From the NCBI RefSeq assembly GCF_025145645.1, contig NZ_CP102252.1, forward strand, positions 1,674,001-1,738,000: 64,000 bases of DNA, written 5' to 3'. The notes under the pieces were generated by a model that made no database searches, was not told where the DNA came from, and saw only the letters and a list, made by a program, of their open reading frames with translations. Below are positions 7,450 through 16,191 of this stretch, piece after piece. How positions within the stretch are numbered: position 1 is the stretch's first letter; every line of letters begins with the position of its first letter. Source of the stretch: Alistipes senegalensis JC50 (GTDB lineage Bacteria; Bacteroidota; Bacteroidia; Bacteroidales; Rikenellaceae). Both the position numbers and the translations under genes were made by a program.

Positions 7450-10137
7450 TTAGTTGATTTTCACGGCATCGTCGCAGCCCGTCTTCTGCAATTTCGGGGC
7501 TGACGCCGCAGCGTCCCAGATCCATACCGATGCGAAGTCATAGCCGAGGCTTTCGAACAACGCCTGCGTCGGCTCCTGCTCGACGCCGTCCTGGCCATAG
7601 GTATCGGTATCCAGTGCGACGTAAGCCGACGCATCGGCATAGGAGACATTCCAACGGTAATTGGACGTAGCGGTAATATCGCCCGCCGCCGTACCGTAAA
7701 TGGCAAACCCTCCGGTCTGGATCGTGGTGGCGATCACGGCGCAACCGGTCGTCTTCGGAGTATTGCCGTTCTTTATGTTCACGATACCGGCCGTATAGGA
7801 AGTGCCCTTCGAACCTCCCGTCACACGCGCCCCGCAGACCACGCAGCGTTCAACGTCACCCTTGACGGCAGCCGAGATTCCGGCCGCAGCAGCCGTACTG
7901 GAAGACGACACGCTGATCGCCTGCACCGAGCCGCCGACATAGCAGTCGCGGACCGAACAACATACGCCGCCGATGCCGCCCACAGCGTTTCCGCCGCTGA
8001 CGCTTCCTGTAAAGGCACTCTTCTCGATGGTGATGCCGCCGACGTAATCGCCGCTGACGGTCGATCCCTGCAAAGCGCCGAAAATACCGCCGATCATATT
8101 CGAACCCTCGCCGGACATCTTCACTTCGGCAGTCACCAGACATCCTTTGATAATATCCTTCGAATTTTGGTTCGTATTGGTTTTGCGACCCAGAATACCG
8201 CCCAGCTTCGTGCCGGAAATCGTTCCGGAAATCGAGCCTTCGACCGTCGAGTCGGACATCGTGACGCCGTTCGAAGCCTTGATGACACCGACCAGACCTC
8301 CGGTCGCAAAATTCGAATTGGTGGTCATTGTGACATTCACATAGCAGTTATTGATGACGGACGAACCCTGCGCCTGTCCGGCAATGGCTCCGAAGCCCGT
8401 ATCGGCTGACGATGCACCCGATTCCGCCGACAGCGTACCCGTCACGGCCACTCCTTCGACATGTCCGTCGAGCAGGTTGGCCACGGCTCCGCAGGCGCTC
8501 TTTCCGGCAGAGATATTCACACCGGAGAACTTCACGTTCTTCACCGCACCCGTAAGCGTCGCAACGAAAGGCGCCGTCAGCCCCTCGACCGTATGTCCGT
8601 CGCCGTCGAGCGAGCCCGAGAACGCGGGAATGGTCTCCCAGCCGGAAACGGCGATGTCCTCCGTCAGTTTCACGTGGGCCGCCGGATAGGTGTGCAGCGT
8701 CGCGGTGAACTGATCAGCGTCGATCACCACGTAGGGATCGCCCTCGATGCCCGAACCGCTTTCGTACATATTTTTCGACGAAACCGCAATGGTGTGCACC
8801 GTCGAAGTCACCCGGTCGCCGAGCGACACGCTGAACGTGACATCTCCACCGGAAAAATCGGCCTCCTTGGTGACGGTGAAGTTCCCCGAAGCGTCGTCGT
8901 AGCTCCACGACGTGCCGGTCGCACCCGGATCGAAAGTCACCGTCGCGCCCTTGGTCACGAGTCCCAGCGACTCGGTGGCCGAATCCGAGCCCATCGTGAT
9001 GTTGACAGCCGCGGGAACCGTACCGAACTCGATCACCCGGGCATCCCGGCCCGCACCCGAAGCGACGGATGCGGCGACGAAATTCTCCCCTCTGACCGTG
9101 ACGGCCGAAACATCGGCCGAAAGAGAAGCCTCGCTTTCGGCAGCGAGCGCCGAGACGTAATTACGGCCCGTGACACTGCCGTCGAGCGTCAGGTTCGTGA
9201 CCTCGGCACCCGCACCGACACGGGCGAAAAGAGCGACATAATCCTCCGCCGGACGGTCGAGCGCCAGCGTGATCTTGCGGCCGTTGCCGTCGAGCGAACC
9301 CGTGAAGGGCTGCGCCTCGGTGCCGGCGGGCGTCCAGTTATTGTCGAGAACAATATCCGAAGCGAGGCGGAAAGCCTTGTCGAATCCGTAGCCGATCTTT
9401 TCGAGTTCCGCAGCGGAGGTGACCTCATAGGGAGCGTCGGCCGTACCTTCACCGGCTGCGAAAGCGCTGACGCGGATCTTGCACACCTGCGGCGGACGAG
9501 CGCCGAACGAGGCGGTCAACTCCACCTCGCCGCCGAGGAAATTGGCGGCAGGAGTGAACGTGACGGTACCTTCGCCGGTCGCCGGGTCCGAAACCACGTT
9601 GACACGCAGCCCGTCGGGCGTCGTGCCCGATTCGACGACCGCGGCCATCGTCGGGCTGACGGTGAAAGCGATGGTTTCGGGAGCGGTCAGACCCGTGAGC
9701 GGCGTGCGGTCGATCTCGAATTCGATCGTCCCCGACGGGTCCACATCCTCCAGCACGGCGATTTCGACGCTCGAAAGATAGGTCTTGGCCCGGTATTCGA
9801 CGTTGAGTTGCAGGAACGAGGTTTCGAGCAGCAGGGGCGTACCCTTGACGGCCACCGTCGCTTCACCCGCTCCCGACACGAGCGTCACCTCCTGCGCGTC
9901 GATGCGCAGGCCGTTGGTTTCGGGGGCACTGATGCGCGCCGTGCCTCCCCTGGCGTTCTCGTAGGGAATCTTTATGCGGCAGAGGTCGTTCGCTTCGACG
10001 CCCTGCACGTAGCTGCCTTCCGCGAGGCAGTTGGCCGTGTCGATAACCAGTTCATCGAGGTAGTAGGACGAAGCGTCGTCGTCCGAACATCCCGCGGCCA
10101 GCGCGGCGGCACAAAGGATATAAAGCAGTTTTTTCAT
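7450..10137 (-). CDS. surface lipoprotein with beta-helix (GLUG-like) repeats
   Basis: 895 aa. Lipoprotein signal with Cys at 17, followed by an SDDD acidic stretch typical of surface export in Bacteroidetes. Residues about 20-225 form Ig-like strands. Two copies of an entry motif of the type GTADAPYEV / GIEGDPYVV precede FTGSLDGNG / FSGSLDGDG turns, giving an internally duplicated right-handed beta-helix. The second half is rich in GG-hG repeats (ATGGLVG, LGGILG, IGGIFG, VGGIGG). No catalytic motif is recognised. By position (between SusD/PKD lipoprotein and the GH genes) it most likely binds the PUL 1 glycan at the cell surface. Confidence 0.7.
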   Translation of the reverse strand: MKKLLYILCAAALAAGCSDDDASSYYLDELVIDTANCLAEGSYVQGVEANDLCRIKIPYENARGGTARISAPETNGLRIDAQEVTLVSGAGEATVAVKGTPLLLETSFLQLNVEYRAKTYLSSVEIAVLEDVDPSGTIEFEIDRTPLTGLTAPETIAFTVSPTMAAVVESGTTPDGLRVNVVSDPATGEGTVTFTPAANFLGGEVELTASFGARPPQVCKIRVSAFAAGEGTADAPYEVTSAAELEKIGYGFDKAFRLASDIVLDNNWTPAGTEAQPFTGSLDGNGRKITLALDRPAEDYVALFARVGAGAEVTNLTLDGSVTGRNYVSALAAESEASLSADVSAVTVRGENFVAASVASGAGRDARVIEFGTVPAAVNITMGSDSATESLGLVTKGATVTFDPGATGTSWSYDDASGNFTVTKEADFSGGDVTFSVSLGDRVTSTVHTIAVSSKNMYESGSGIEGDPYVVIDADQFTATLHTYPAAHVKLTEDIAVSGWETIPAFSGSLDGDGHTVEGLTAPFVATLTGAVKNVKFSGVNISAGKSACGAVANLLDGHVEGVAVTGTLSAESGASSADTGFGAIAGQAQGSSVINNCYVNVTMTTNSNFATGGLVGVIKASNGVTMSDSTVEGSISGTISGTKLGGILGRKTNTNQNSKDIIKGCLVTAEVKMSGEGSNMIGGIFGALQGSTVSGDYVGGITIEKSAFTGSVSGGNAVGGIGGVCCSVRDCYVGGSVQAISVSSSSTAAAAGISAAVKGDVERCVVCGARVTGGSKGTSYTAGIVNIKNGNTPKTTGCAVIATTIQTGGFAIYGTAAGDITATSNYRWNVSYADASAYVALDTDTYGQDGVEQEPTQALFESLGYDFASVWIWDAAASAPKLQKTGCDDAVKIN

Positions 10138-10158
10138 AATGTCAATCGGTTTTGCGGG

Positions 10159-11112
10159 TTAATCCTTCGACCAGATCCACTCGATCGGATCGTTGTTCGA
10201 CGCCGTTTCCCTGGTGCGCAGCAACAGCTGGCGCAGCGACAGTTTGCCGTCGATCGTTGACCACATGAAAATCTTCATATGGGTCTCCGAGATGGCCCGG
10301 ACCTCGTACTGCGTATTCCAGCCGCAGAAATAGAAGAGGTAGCCGCCGTGACCGGCATTGGTCGAGGGGAAAGAGATGTAATAGCGCCCTCCCGTCTGCG
10401 AAAGGCTCCAACCCATGTTCGAAGGCGGCGTACAGGCGACGATGTAGTCGTTCGTCGAGGCCAGGTTATAGGCCGTCGCGCTCCATGCCCCGTCGTTGTA
10501 AAGCTCCATAGCGGGGGTCATGTTGTTCAGCGTCGAACTCTTGCCGTTGTTCACATAGCCGAAAGCCTGGCCGCGTTCGCTGTTGAGGATGAAGGTCGCC
10601 TCGTCGTCGTAGAGCTCGCAGCCGGCCTTTCCGTTCGGGCTGACGCCCCACCAGCGGTCGCTCACGTTGTTGGGATTGAACAGGCCGATATGGTCCTGGC
10701 GCTCGGCATCGAGCATCCAGGTCTTGCCCTCGCCGCCGATCTCTCCGGCGATGTAGGTGTACATCGGATCGTTCAGCAGGAAGAGGTTTTCCGTCGTCAC
10801 GGAGAGTTTCACCGAAACGTCGTTCGTGCGCCCGTTGTCGCCGTAGGCTTTCAACGAGATCGTATAATCGCCCGGAAAAGGGTATTCGGCCGTTACCGAA
10901 TTGACGCCCGAAGCGGTGTTGCCGTTGCCGAGGTCCCAGAATCCGATCACGTCGGTGCGGTTCGTGCGCAGCAGATAGGTGTTCTGCACTTCACCGGGCG
11001 TCACGACGATTTTCAGGTCGGAGACACGTCCGTCGGGCAGTTCGGGGCGCTCGTCGATCGTGCACCCCACGGCCGCGAACGCGATGGTCAGTATGCTGAT
11101 TATCTTTTTCAT
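10159..11112 (-). CDS. PKD-domain lipoprotein, probable surface glycan-binding protein
   Basis: 317 aa. I chose the ATG at 11112 (MKKIISILTIAF), which gives a lipoprotein signal with Cys at 17; the 23 codons upstream overlap the 3' end of susD and are not signal-like. Residues about 28-110 look like a PKD/Ig-like fold (FWDLGNGNTASG, YPFPGDYTISLKAYG). The C-terminal part is Trp/Tyr rich (WWGVSPNG, GYLFYFCGW), suiting carbohydrate contact. It directly follows susD (19 bp), the usual place for a SusE/F-like surface glycan-binding protein. Binding is inferred, not seen. Confidence 0.7.
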   Translation of the reverse strand: MKKIISILTIAFAAVGCTIDERPELPDGRVSDLKIVVTPGEVQNTYLLRTNRTDVIGFWDLGNGNTASGVNSVTAEYPFPGDYTISLKAYGDNGRTNDVSVKLSVTTENLFLLNDPMYTYIAGEIGGEGKTWMLDAERQDHIGLFNPNNVSDRWWGVSPNGKAGCELYDDEATFILNSERGQAFGYVNNGKSSTLNNMTPAMELYNDGAWSATAYNLASTNDYIVACTPPSNMGWSLSQTGGRYYISFPSTNAGHGGYLFYFCGWNTQYEVRAISETHMKIFMWSTIDGKLSLRQLLLRTRETASNNDPIEWIWSKD

Positions 11113-11131
11113 GGAAAGTTCGTTTTGAAAG

Positions 11132-12775
11132 TTAGTAGCCGGGGTTCTGCACCAGCGAATTGCGCGACTGGGTGATCTCATACTGCGGGATCGGCAGCAG
11201 GCCGCGGCGCGTCTTGTCCCACGTGACGGCGAATTCGCCCTCCTCGCCGTTGGTCAGGACACTGGCTGCGTAGGTATCGCCCTGACGCAGGACATCCCAA
11301 TAGCGATGGCCTTCGAGGGCCAGTTCGAGCAGGCGTTCATCGAGAATCTTGTTCAGCGTCAATTCTCCGGCATTGCCGGCCGACCCGGCGCCCAGCGCAC
11401 GTTCGCGCACCTTGGCGTAATATCCGAACGCCTTGCTCTGCGAGCCGTAGCGGAACTCCATTTCGGCAGCCATCAGCAGCACGTCCGTCCAGCGGATCGA
11501 GGGATAATTGTTCGGATAGTTCAGCTCACGCGACCCCGACGAGGCATTGTTGGCCGTCAGCGGCGTAAACTTGCGGCAGAAATAGCCCGTGTTCTGGAAC
11601 CCTTCCGTGTATTTCAGCCCTTCGCCGTCGTTGTCGCCCTCGGCGGCATTGGCATTGATGAGCGTCGCCCAGCGGCGCGGGTCGGCGGGATCGTAGGCGT
11701 CGAAAAGGCGCTTGTCCACCGGAGCGAACGACCAGCCGGCGGCATAAGGCGAGGCAACGTCGCGGATGCCCCACAGAATCACGGCCTGATTGCCCATACA
11801 ACCCTCGCGGTTGCTCCAATCGCCCCACTTCGAAAGGGCCGAATACTGGATGGTGAAGACCTCCTCCGAACAGTTTTTGTTCGAGACGTTCCACAGCGGG
11901 GAGACGCCGCTCGCCGTATCTTTCGCATAGGCATTGGCCAGGAACGAATAGTTGCCGCTGTCGGCCACCTCCTCGATCATGCGGATCATCTCCTCCGCGG
12001 AGACTCCGGGCAGCTCCTGCCGACCGTAATACCCCGTATAATAGAGCCATACGCGGCAGAGCAGGGCTTTGGCGGCGTCGAGCGTGGCGCGGCCCTTATC
12101 CGCGGAGTCGAACTGGTTGGCGGCCTCGGTCATCGCCGGAGAACCGTCGGCGCGCTTCATCCCGATAGCCGTCAGCAGGTCGGTGGCGATTTGTTCGTAG
12201 ACAGCGGCGGGCTCCGCCTGTTTCTGAGCGAAATCGGCCGGGGTGAGCGGCGTGAGGATCAGCGGCACGTTGCCGAACAGACGCACGAGATCGAAATAGT
12301 AGTAAGCCCGCAGGAAATGTCCCTCGGCCTTGTACATGGCACGCAGGTCCTCATCTTCGAACGCGGCGCCGTCGATCTTCTCGAAAAACTTGTTGCAACG
12401 GTAAATGCCGGTGTAGTATTTGTGCCACAGGGCTTCGGGATAGAGGTCCGAAACCAACATCGTGAAGCGGTCGAGGCGACTGGTCTGCACGGCGTCGTTG
12501 GCACTGGCGCCTCCGGCGTAGCAGCAGTCCCCGAGGATCTCGCTGACCACCTCGAACGCACAGTTCTGCGCGCCGCCGCTGACAGCCTTGGGAGCGCTCC
12601 AGGTCAGCACGTTGTAAGCCGAGGTGAGCGACTGGTACATGTCCTTGGACGATCGGTAAAAGTTGTCTTCGACATCGTTCATCGGCGGCGTGAGGTCGAG
12701 CAGCGAGTTGCAGGCCCCGCCTCCGAGACACATCAGGCCCGCAGCGACGATCGAATAAATTCCGGTATGTTTCAT
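11132..12775 (-). CDS. SusD/RagB-family outer-membrane lipoprotein
   Basis: 547 aa starch-utilisation SusD-like nutrient-binding lipoprotein that forms the lid of the SusC channel. Lipidated Cys at 22, then NSLLDLTPP, the usual SusD start. Tetratricopeptide-like helices include FLRAYYYFDLVRLFGNVPLI (about 153-172). The C-terminal SusD signature is present: ERLLELALEGHRYWDVLR, later LLPIPQYEI and terminal NPGY. It is 18 bp downstream of susC. Ligand specificity is expected to follow the GH128/GH2/GH5 enzymes of the same operon. Confidence 0.95.
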   Translation of the reverse strand: MKHTGIYSIVAAGLMCLGGGACNSLLDLTPPMNDVEDNFYRSSKDMYQSLTSAYNVLTWSAPKAVSGGAQNCAFEVVSEILGDCCYAGGASANDAVQTSRLDRFTMLVSDLYPEALWHKYYTGIYRCNKFFEKIDGAAFEDEDLRAMYKAEGHFLRAYYYFDLVRLFGNVPLILTPLTPADFAQKQAEPAAVYEQIATDLLTAIGMKRADGSPAMTEAANQFDSADKGRATLDAAKALLCRVWLYYTGYYGRQELPGVSAEEMIRMIEEVADSGNYSFLANAYAKDTASGVSPLWNVSNKNCSEEVFTIQYSALSKWGDWSNREGCMGNQAVILWGIRDVASPYAAGWSFAPVDKRLFDAYDPADPRRWATLINANAAEGDNDGEGLKYTEGFQNTGYFCRKFTPLTANNASSGSRELNYPNNYPSIRWTDVLLMAAEMEFRYGSQSKAFGYYAKVRERALGAGSAGNAGELTLNKILDERLLELALEGHRYWDVLRQGDTYAASVLTNGEEGEFAVTWDKTRRGLLPIPQYEITQSRNSLVQNPGY

Positions 12776-12793
12776 AACAGTTGTTTTTTCGGG

Positions 12794-15700
12794 TTAGAAG
12801 GTGAGGTTCAGGCCGACCGATACGGTGCGCGGACGGGGATAGACGCCCCGGTCGATGCCCGATCCGAGGATCGACCCGCCGTTGCCCACTTCGGGATCGT
12901 AGCCGTCGTATTTCGTGAACGTGAAGGCGTTATCGACCGACGCGAAGACGCGCACCTTGCGCAGGTAATACTTCTCGGGAATATTGACCGTATAGCCGAG
13001 CGTGATATTGCGGATGCGCCAGAAATCCCCGTCCCTGAGGTAGAAATCCGACGGCCGCGTCCAGTTCAGATTCGTGTCGTTATGCGCCACGCGGGGGATC
13101 GAGTTCGACGTTCCCTCGCCGTGCCAGCGGTCGAGCACCCAGGCTCCGTAGTTGCTCATCGTCAGATCGGGACGGCGCAGGACACTGAATATTTTGTTGC
13201 CGGCCTGCCCCGCAGAGGTGATGCCCAGGTCGAAACCGTAGGCGCTGACATTGACGTTAAGGCCGAAAGTCACCTTCGGGAAGGGATTGCCCAGATCCAC
13301 CCGGTCGTTGTCGTCGATCGTGCCGTTGTCGTCGGTATCCTGATAGCGGAAGTCGCCGGGACGGGCGTCGGGCTGGATCTGCACCCCTTTCGAGTTGACC
13401 CATGCGTCGATCTCGGCCTGATTCTGGAAGATTCCCAGCGTCTTGTAGCCCCAGAAATAGGACATGGCGTGTCCGGCCTCCATGCGGGTCACGGCACCTG
13501 TAATGCCCTGGACGGTCGAACCGGTGACATAGCCGGTGTCGGTTCCGACATAGGTGACCCGGTTCTTATTGTAGGAGATGTTGCCGTTCACGGCGATATT
13601 CCACTTGCCGAACTGCCGCTGGAAATCCACGGCGAACTCCACGCCCGAGTTTTTCACGTTGCCGGCATTGGCCGTCGGGAACGAGTTGCCCAGCATCAGC
13701 GGAACGGGCGTCGTCACGAGCAGGTCCTTGGTCTTCTTGACATAGTAGTCGAACGTAAGTCCGAGACAGCCGAAGAGCCGCACGTCGAGACCGATATCGG
13801 TCTGCTCGGAGGTCTCCCATTTCAGATCGGGGTTGACCACCTTGACCGGAGCCGCTCCGACCGCGAGGCTGCCGTTCGCATTCTGCGACCCGAAGGAATA
13901 GCCGAGGCCGTAGGTCGAAATGGTCGCCAGATAGGCGAAATCGCCGATATTCTCGTTACCGTTCTGTCCCCACGAAGCGCGGAATTTCAAGGCGTCGAGC
14001 CAGCGGACATCGCGCAGGAAACTCTCGTTGGCGACATTCCAGCCCACGGAGACCGAGGGGAACGTACCGAAACGGTTGTTGGGGCCGAAACGCGACGACC
14101 CGTCGCGGCGGACGGTGGCCGTGAGCATATAGCGGTTGTCGTAGGCATAGTTGACACGCCCGAAGAACGACACGATGGCCGAGGGATTGCCCGGACCGCC
14201 GCTCGCCGATGCCGAGGAGTTGGTCGCCATCGAGATATAGGCGTGGTCCTCGTCGTCGATTTTCAGATCGTTGCGGCTGGCGCTCAGCGAGAGGGAGCTG
14301 CGCTGGAGCAGCGAAGCTCCGATCATCGCCGACACGTCGTGCCGCCCGTCGTAGACATGCCCCCAGGTGAGATAACCTTCGTAGCTGAACCGGCGGTTCT
14401 GGTCATAGCTCTGCGATGCGCCGTTGGCCGACGTGTTCCCGGTCGTCGAGTTGAGTTTATACATCGGGGAATAGCCGAATCCGTCGGTCCAGGTGATGTC
14501 GGCGCCGGCGGAACCGCGCAGCCGGAAATCATTCAGGAATTTGAGTTCCGCGAAGACGCTCCCCTTCATGGTGGTATAGAGCGTGCGTCCGTTCGAATAG
14601 TAGATGCGCGCCACGGGGTTCACCACCTCCTGCGACACGTATTTCGAAACGCCGAAGCCGCCGTAAAGCTCGTCGGTCTGATAGGGATCGTAAACCGGCG
14701 TGAGCGGGTCCATGTTCAGGGCGCCGACCAGCGGTCCGGCCGTCGAGGAGTTCTGCGTCACCGACTGTTTCTTGACGTGGCTCACCACGACGTTCTCGCC
14801 GACGGTCAGCGCATCGTTGCGCAGCAGTTTGTGTTCGGCGGCGAGGTTGATCGTATAACGCTTGAAATTCGACTTGCCCTCAGCCAGAATGCCGTCCTGA
14901 TTCAGATACGAAGCCGATCCGTTGAACGACGAGCGGGCCGTGCCGGCCGAAATGCGCACGTTATGGCGCTGCACGCCGGCATTGCGGTTGAGAATGGCCT
15001 CCTGCCAGTCGGTTCCCTGACGGAAAGAGGCGATCTGCTCGTCGGTGAACGGAAGCGTCGCGCCCGAATTGGCCGCAGCCTCGTTCTGGATAATGGCGTA
15101 TTCGCGGGCGTTCAGCACGTCGATCTTACGGGCGATGTTCTGGATACCGTACGAAAAGTCGTAGTTGACGCTCCATTGTCCGTCCTTGCTGCGCCGCGTC
15201 GTGATCAGAACGACACCGTTGCCGCCGCGGGCTCCGTAAATCGCCGAAGCGGCGGCATCTTTCAGCACCTCGATCGATTCGATGTCGCCCGGGTTGAGGT
15301 ACTCGATGCCCGAAACGGCCATTCCGTCAACGATATAAATAGGTGTCGCCGTGCCGTTGGTGCCGATACCGCGGATGTAAATCTGAACATCCGATCCGGG
15401 TTGTCCGGAGTTCGACACGACCTGTACGCCGGCTGTTTTCCCGGCCAGCGCATCGTCGGCACGCATGATGCCCGTCGTTTCGAGGGCCGAACCCTTGACC
15501 GACGAGATGGCTCCCGTCACAAGGCTTTTCTTCTGAACGCCGTAACCCACGACCACCACTTCGTCAACCAGCTGCGCATCGCTCTCCAAGCGCACGTCGA
15601 TCTCCATGCGGTTGTGTACGGCCACCTCCTGCGTCTTGTATCCGAGGAAGCTGAACACCAGCACATCGGATTTCGACGCACGGATCGTATAAGCGCCCTT

Positions 15701-15904
15701 CATATCGGTCGAAGTGCCGGTAGTGGTGCCTTTGACGATGACCGCCACACCGGCGATGCCTTCGCCCGACGCATCCGTCACGATACCCGAAACGGTGCTT
15801 TGGGACTGCGCCGATCCCGGCAGCAGAAACAACGTGCCGGCCAATGCCAGCAGCATCCTGCGCAACCCCGGGAGAACGGCTCTTCCGTGTAGATTTTCAT
15901 TCAT
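12794..15904 (-). CDS. SusC/RagA-family TonB-dependent outer-membrane transporter
   Basis: 1036 aa. I chose the ATG at 15904 (MNENLHGRAVLPG), which gives a signal peptide ending near GSAQSQ; the 23 upstream codons run through the promoter. Order: N-terminal carboxypeptidase-regulatory-like domain (VSGIVTDASGEGIAGV, about 37-110), DEVVVVGYGVQKK TonB-box-type linker, plug domain with YIRGIGTNG, YIVDGM and ASAIYGARGGNGVVLITT, then the 22-strand barrel ending in VGLNLTF. It is the first gene of PUL 1. Imports oligosaccharides with the adjacent SusD using TonB energy. Confidence 0.95.
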   Translation of the reverse strand: MNENLHGRAVLPGLRRMLLALAGTLFLLPGSAQSQSTVSGIVTDASGEGIAGVAVIVKGTTTGTSTDMKGAYTIRASKSDVLVFSFLGYKTQEVAVHNRMEIDVRLESDAQLVDEVVVVGYGVQKKSLVTGAISSVKGSALETTGIMRADDALAGKTAGVQVVSNSGQPGSDVQIYIRGIGTNGTATPIYIVDGMAVSGIEYLNPGDIESIEVLKDAAASAIYGARGGNGVVLITTRRSKDGQWSVNYDFSYGIQNIARKIDVLNAREYAIIQNEAAANSGATLPFTDEQIASFRQGTDWQEAILNRNAGVQRHNVRISAGTARSSFNGSASYLNQDGILAEGKSNFKRYTINLAAEHKLLRNDALTVGENVVVSHVKKQSVTQNSSTAGPLVGALNMDPLTPVYDPYQTDELYGGFGVSKYVSQEVVNPVARIYYSNGRTLYTTMKGSVFAELKFLNDFRLRGSAGADITWTDGFGYSPMYKLNSTTGNTSANGASQSYDQNRRFSYEGYLTWGHVYDGRHDVSAMIGASLLQRSSLSLSASRNDLKIDDEDHAYISMATNSSASASGGPGNPSAIVSFFGRVNYAYDNRYMLTATVRRDGSSRFGPNNRFGTFPSVSVGWNVANESFLRDVRWLDALKFRASWGQNGNENIGDFAYLATISTYGLGYSFGSQNANGSLAVGAAPVKVVNPDLKWETSEQTDIGLDVRLFGCLGLTFDYYVKKTKDLLVTTPVPLMLGNSFPTANAGNVKNSGVEFAVDFQRQFGKWNIAVNGNISYNKNRVTYVGTDTGYVTGSTVQGITGAVTRMEAGHAMSYFWGYKTLGIFQNQAEIDAWVNSKGVQIQPDARPGDFRYQDTDDNGTIDDNDRVDLGNPFPKVTFGLNVNVSAYGFDLGITSAGQAGNKIFSVLRRPDLTMSNYGAWVLDRWHGEGTSNSIPRVAHNDTNLNWTRPSDFYLRDGDFWRIRNITLGYTVNIPEKYYLRKVRVFASVDNAFTFTKYDGYDPEVGNGGSILGSGIDRGVYPRPRTVSVGLNLTF

Positions 15905-15956
15905 AGATTTGGATTTTAGGTTAGCTATATAAATTATTTTAGAAACAATTCCTGTC

Positions 15957-15987
15957 CAAAAGTAAAATTTCAATGAACGAATCCGAA
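15957..15987 (-). promoter_or_regulatory. candidate promoter of PUL 1 (susC)
   Basis: Minus strand TTCG (15984-15987), 19-bp spacer, TACTTTTG (15957-15964), matching TAnnTTTG. The leader to the susC ATG is about 50 nt. The 15905-16191 gap holds this promoter and the divergent one at 16138; I see no gene in it. Confidence 0.55.
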
Positions 15988-16137
15988 TTTTTCAACCCCT
16001 ACAAAACTACGACACAGCCGATTTCCGGAATCATCCAAATCCCTACAAATCGGTATTCAAACCGTTTATTATCAATGATTTCACCGTCCGAAAATCCGTT
16101 TCACAGCGCATACGACATTCCCGTGATTCCGGGCCGG

Positions 16138-16168
16138 TTCGTTTTTCTTAATATATTTAATATATTTG
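16138..16168 (+). promoter_or_regulatory. candidate promoter of the PUL 1 regulator
   Basis: TTCG (16138-16141), 19-bp spacer, TATATTTG (16161-16168), a full TAnnTTTG match 23 bp before the ATG at 16192. It shares the TTCG -33 variant with the divergent susC promoter. Confidence 0.55.
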
Positions 16169-16191
16169 TGGAAAGAAAACGCATCCGAACG

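Noticed and set aside
11306..15892. 1528-codon open frame opposite susC/susD
   Set aside because: Antisense shadow of the real SusC and SusD genes caused by GC-rich codon bias; it spans two genuine genes and has no recognisable domain.
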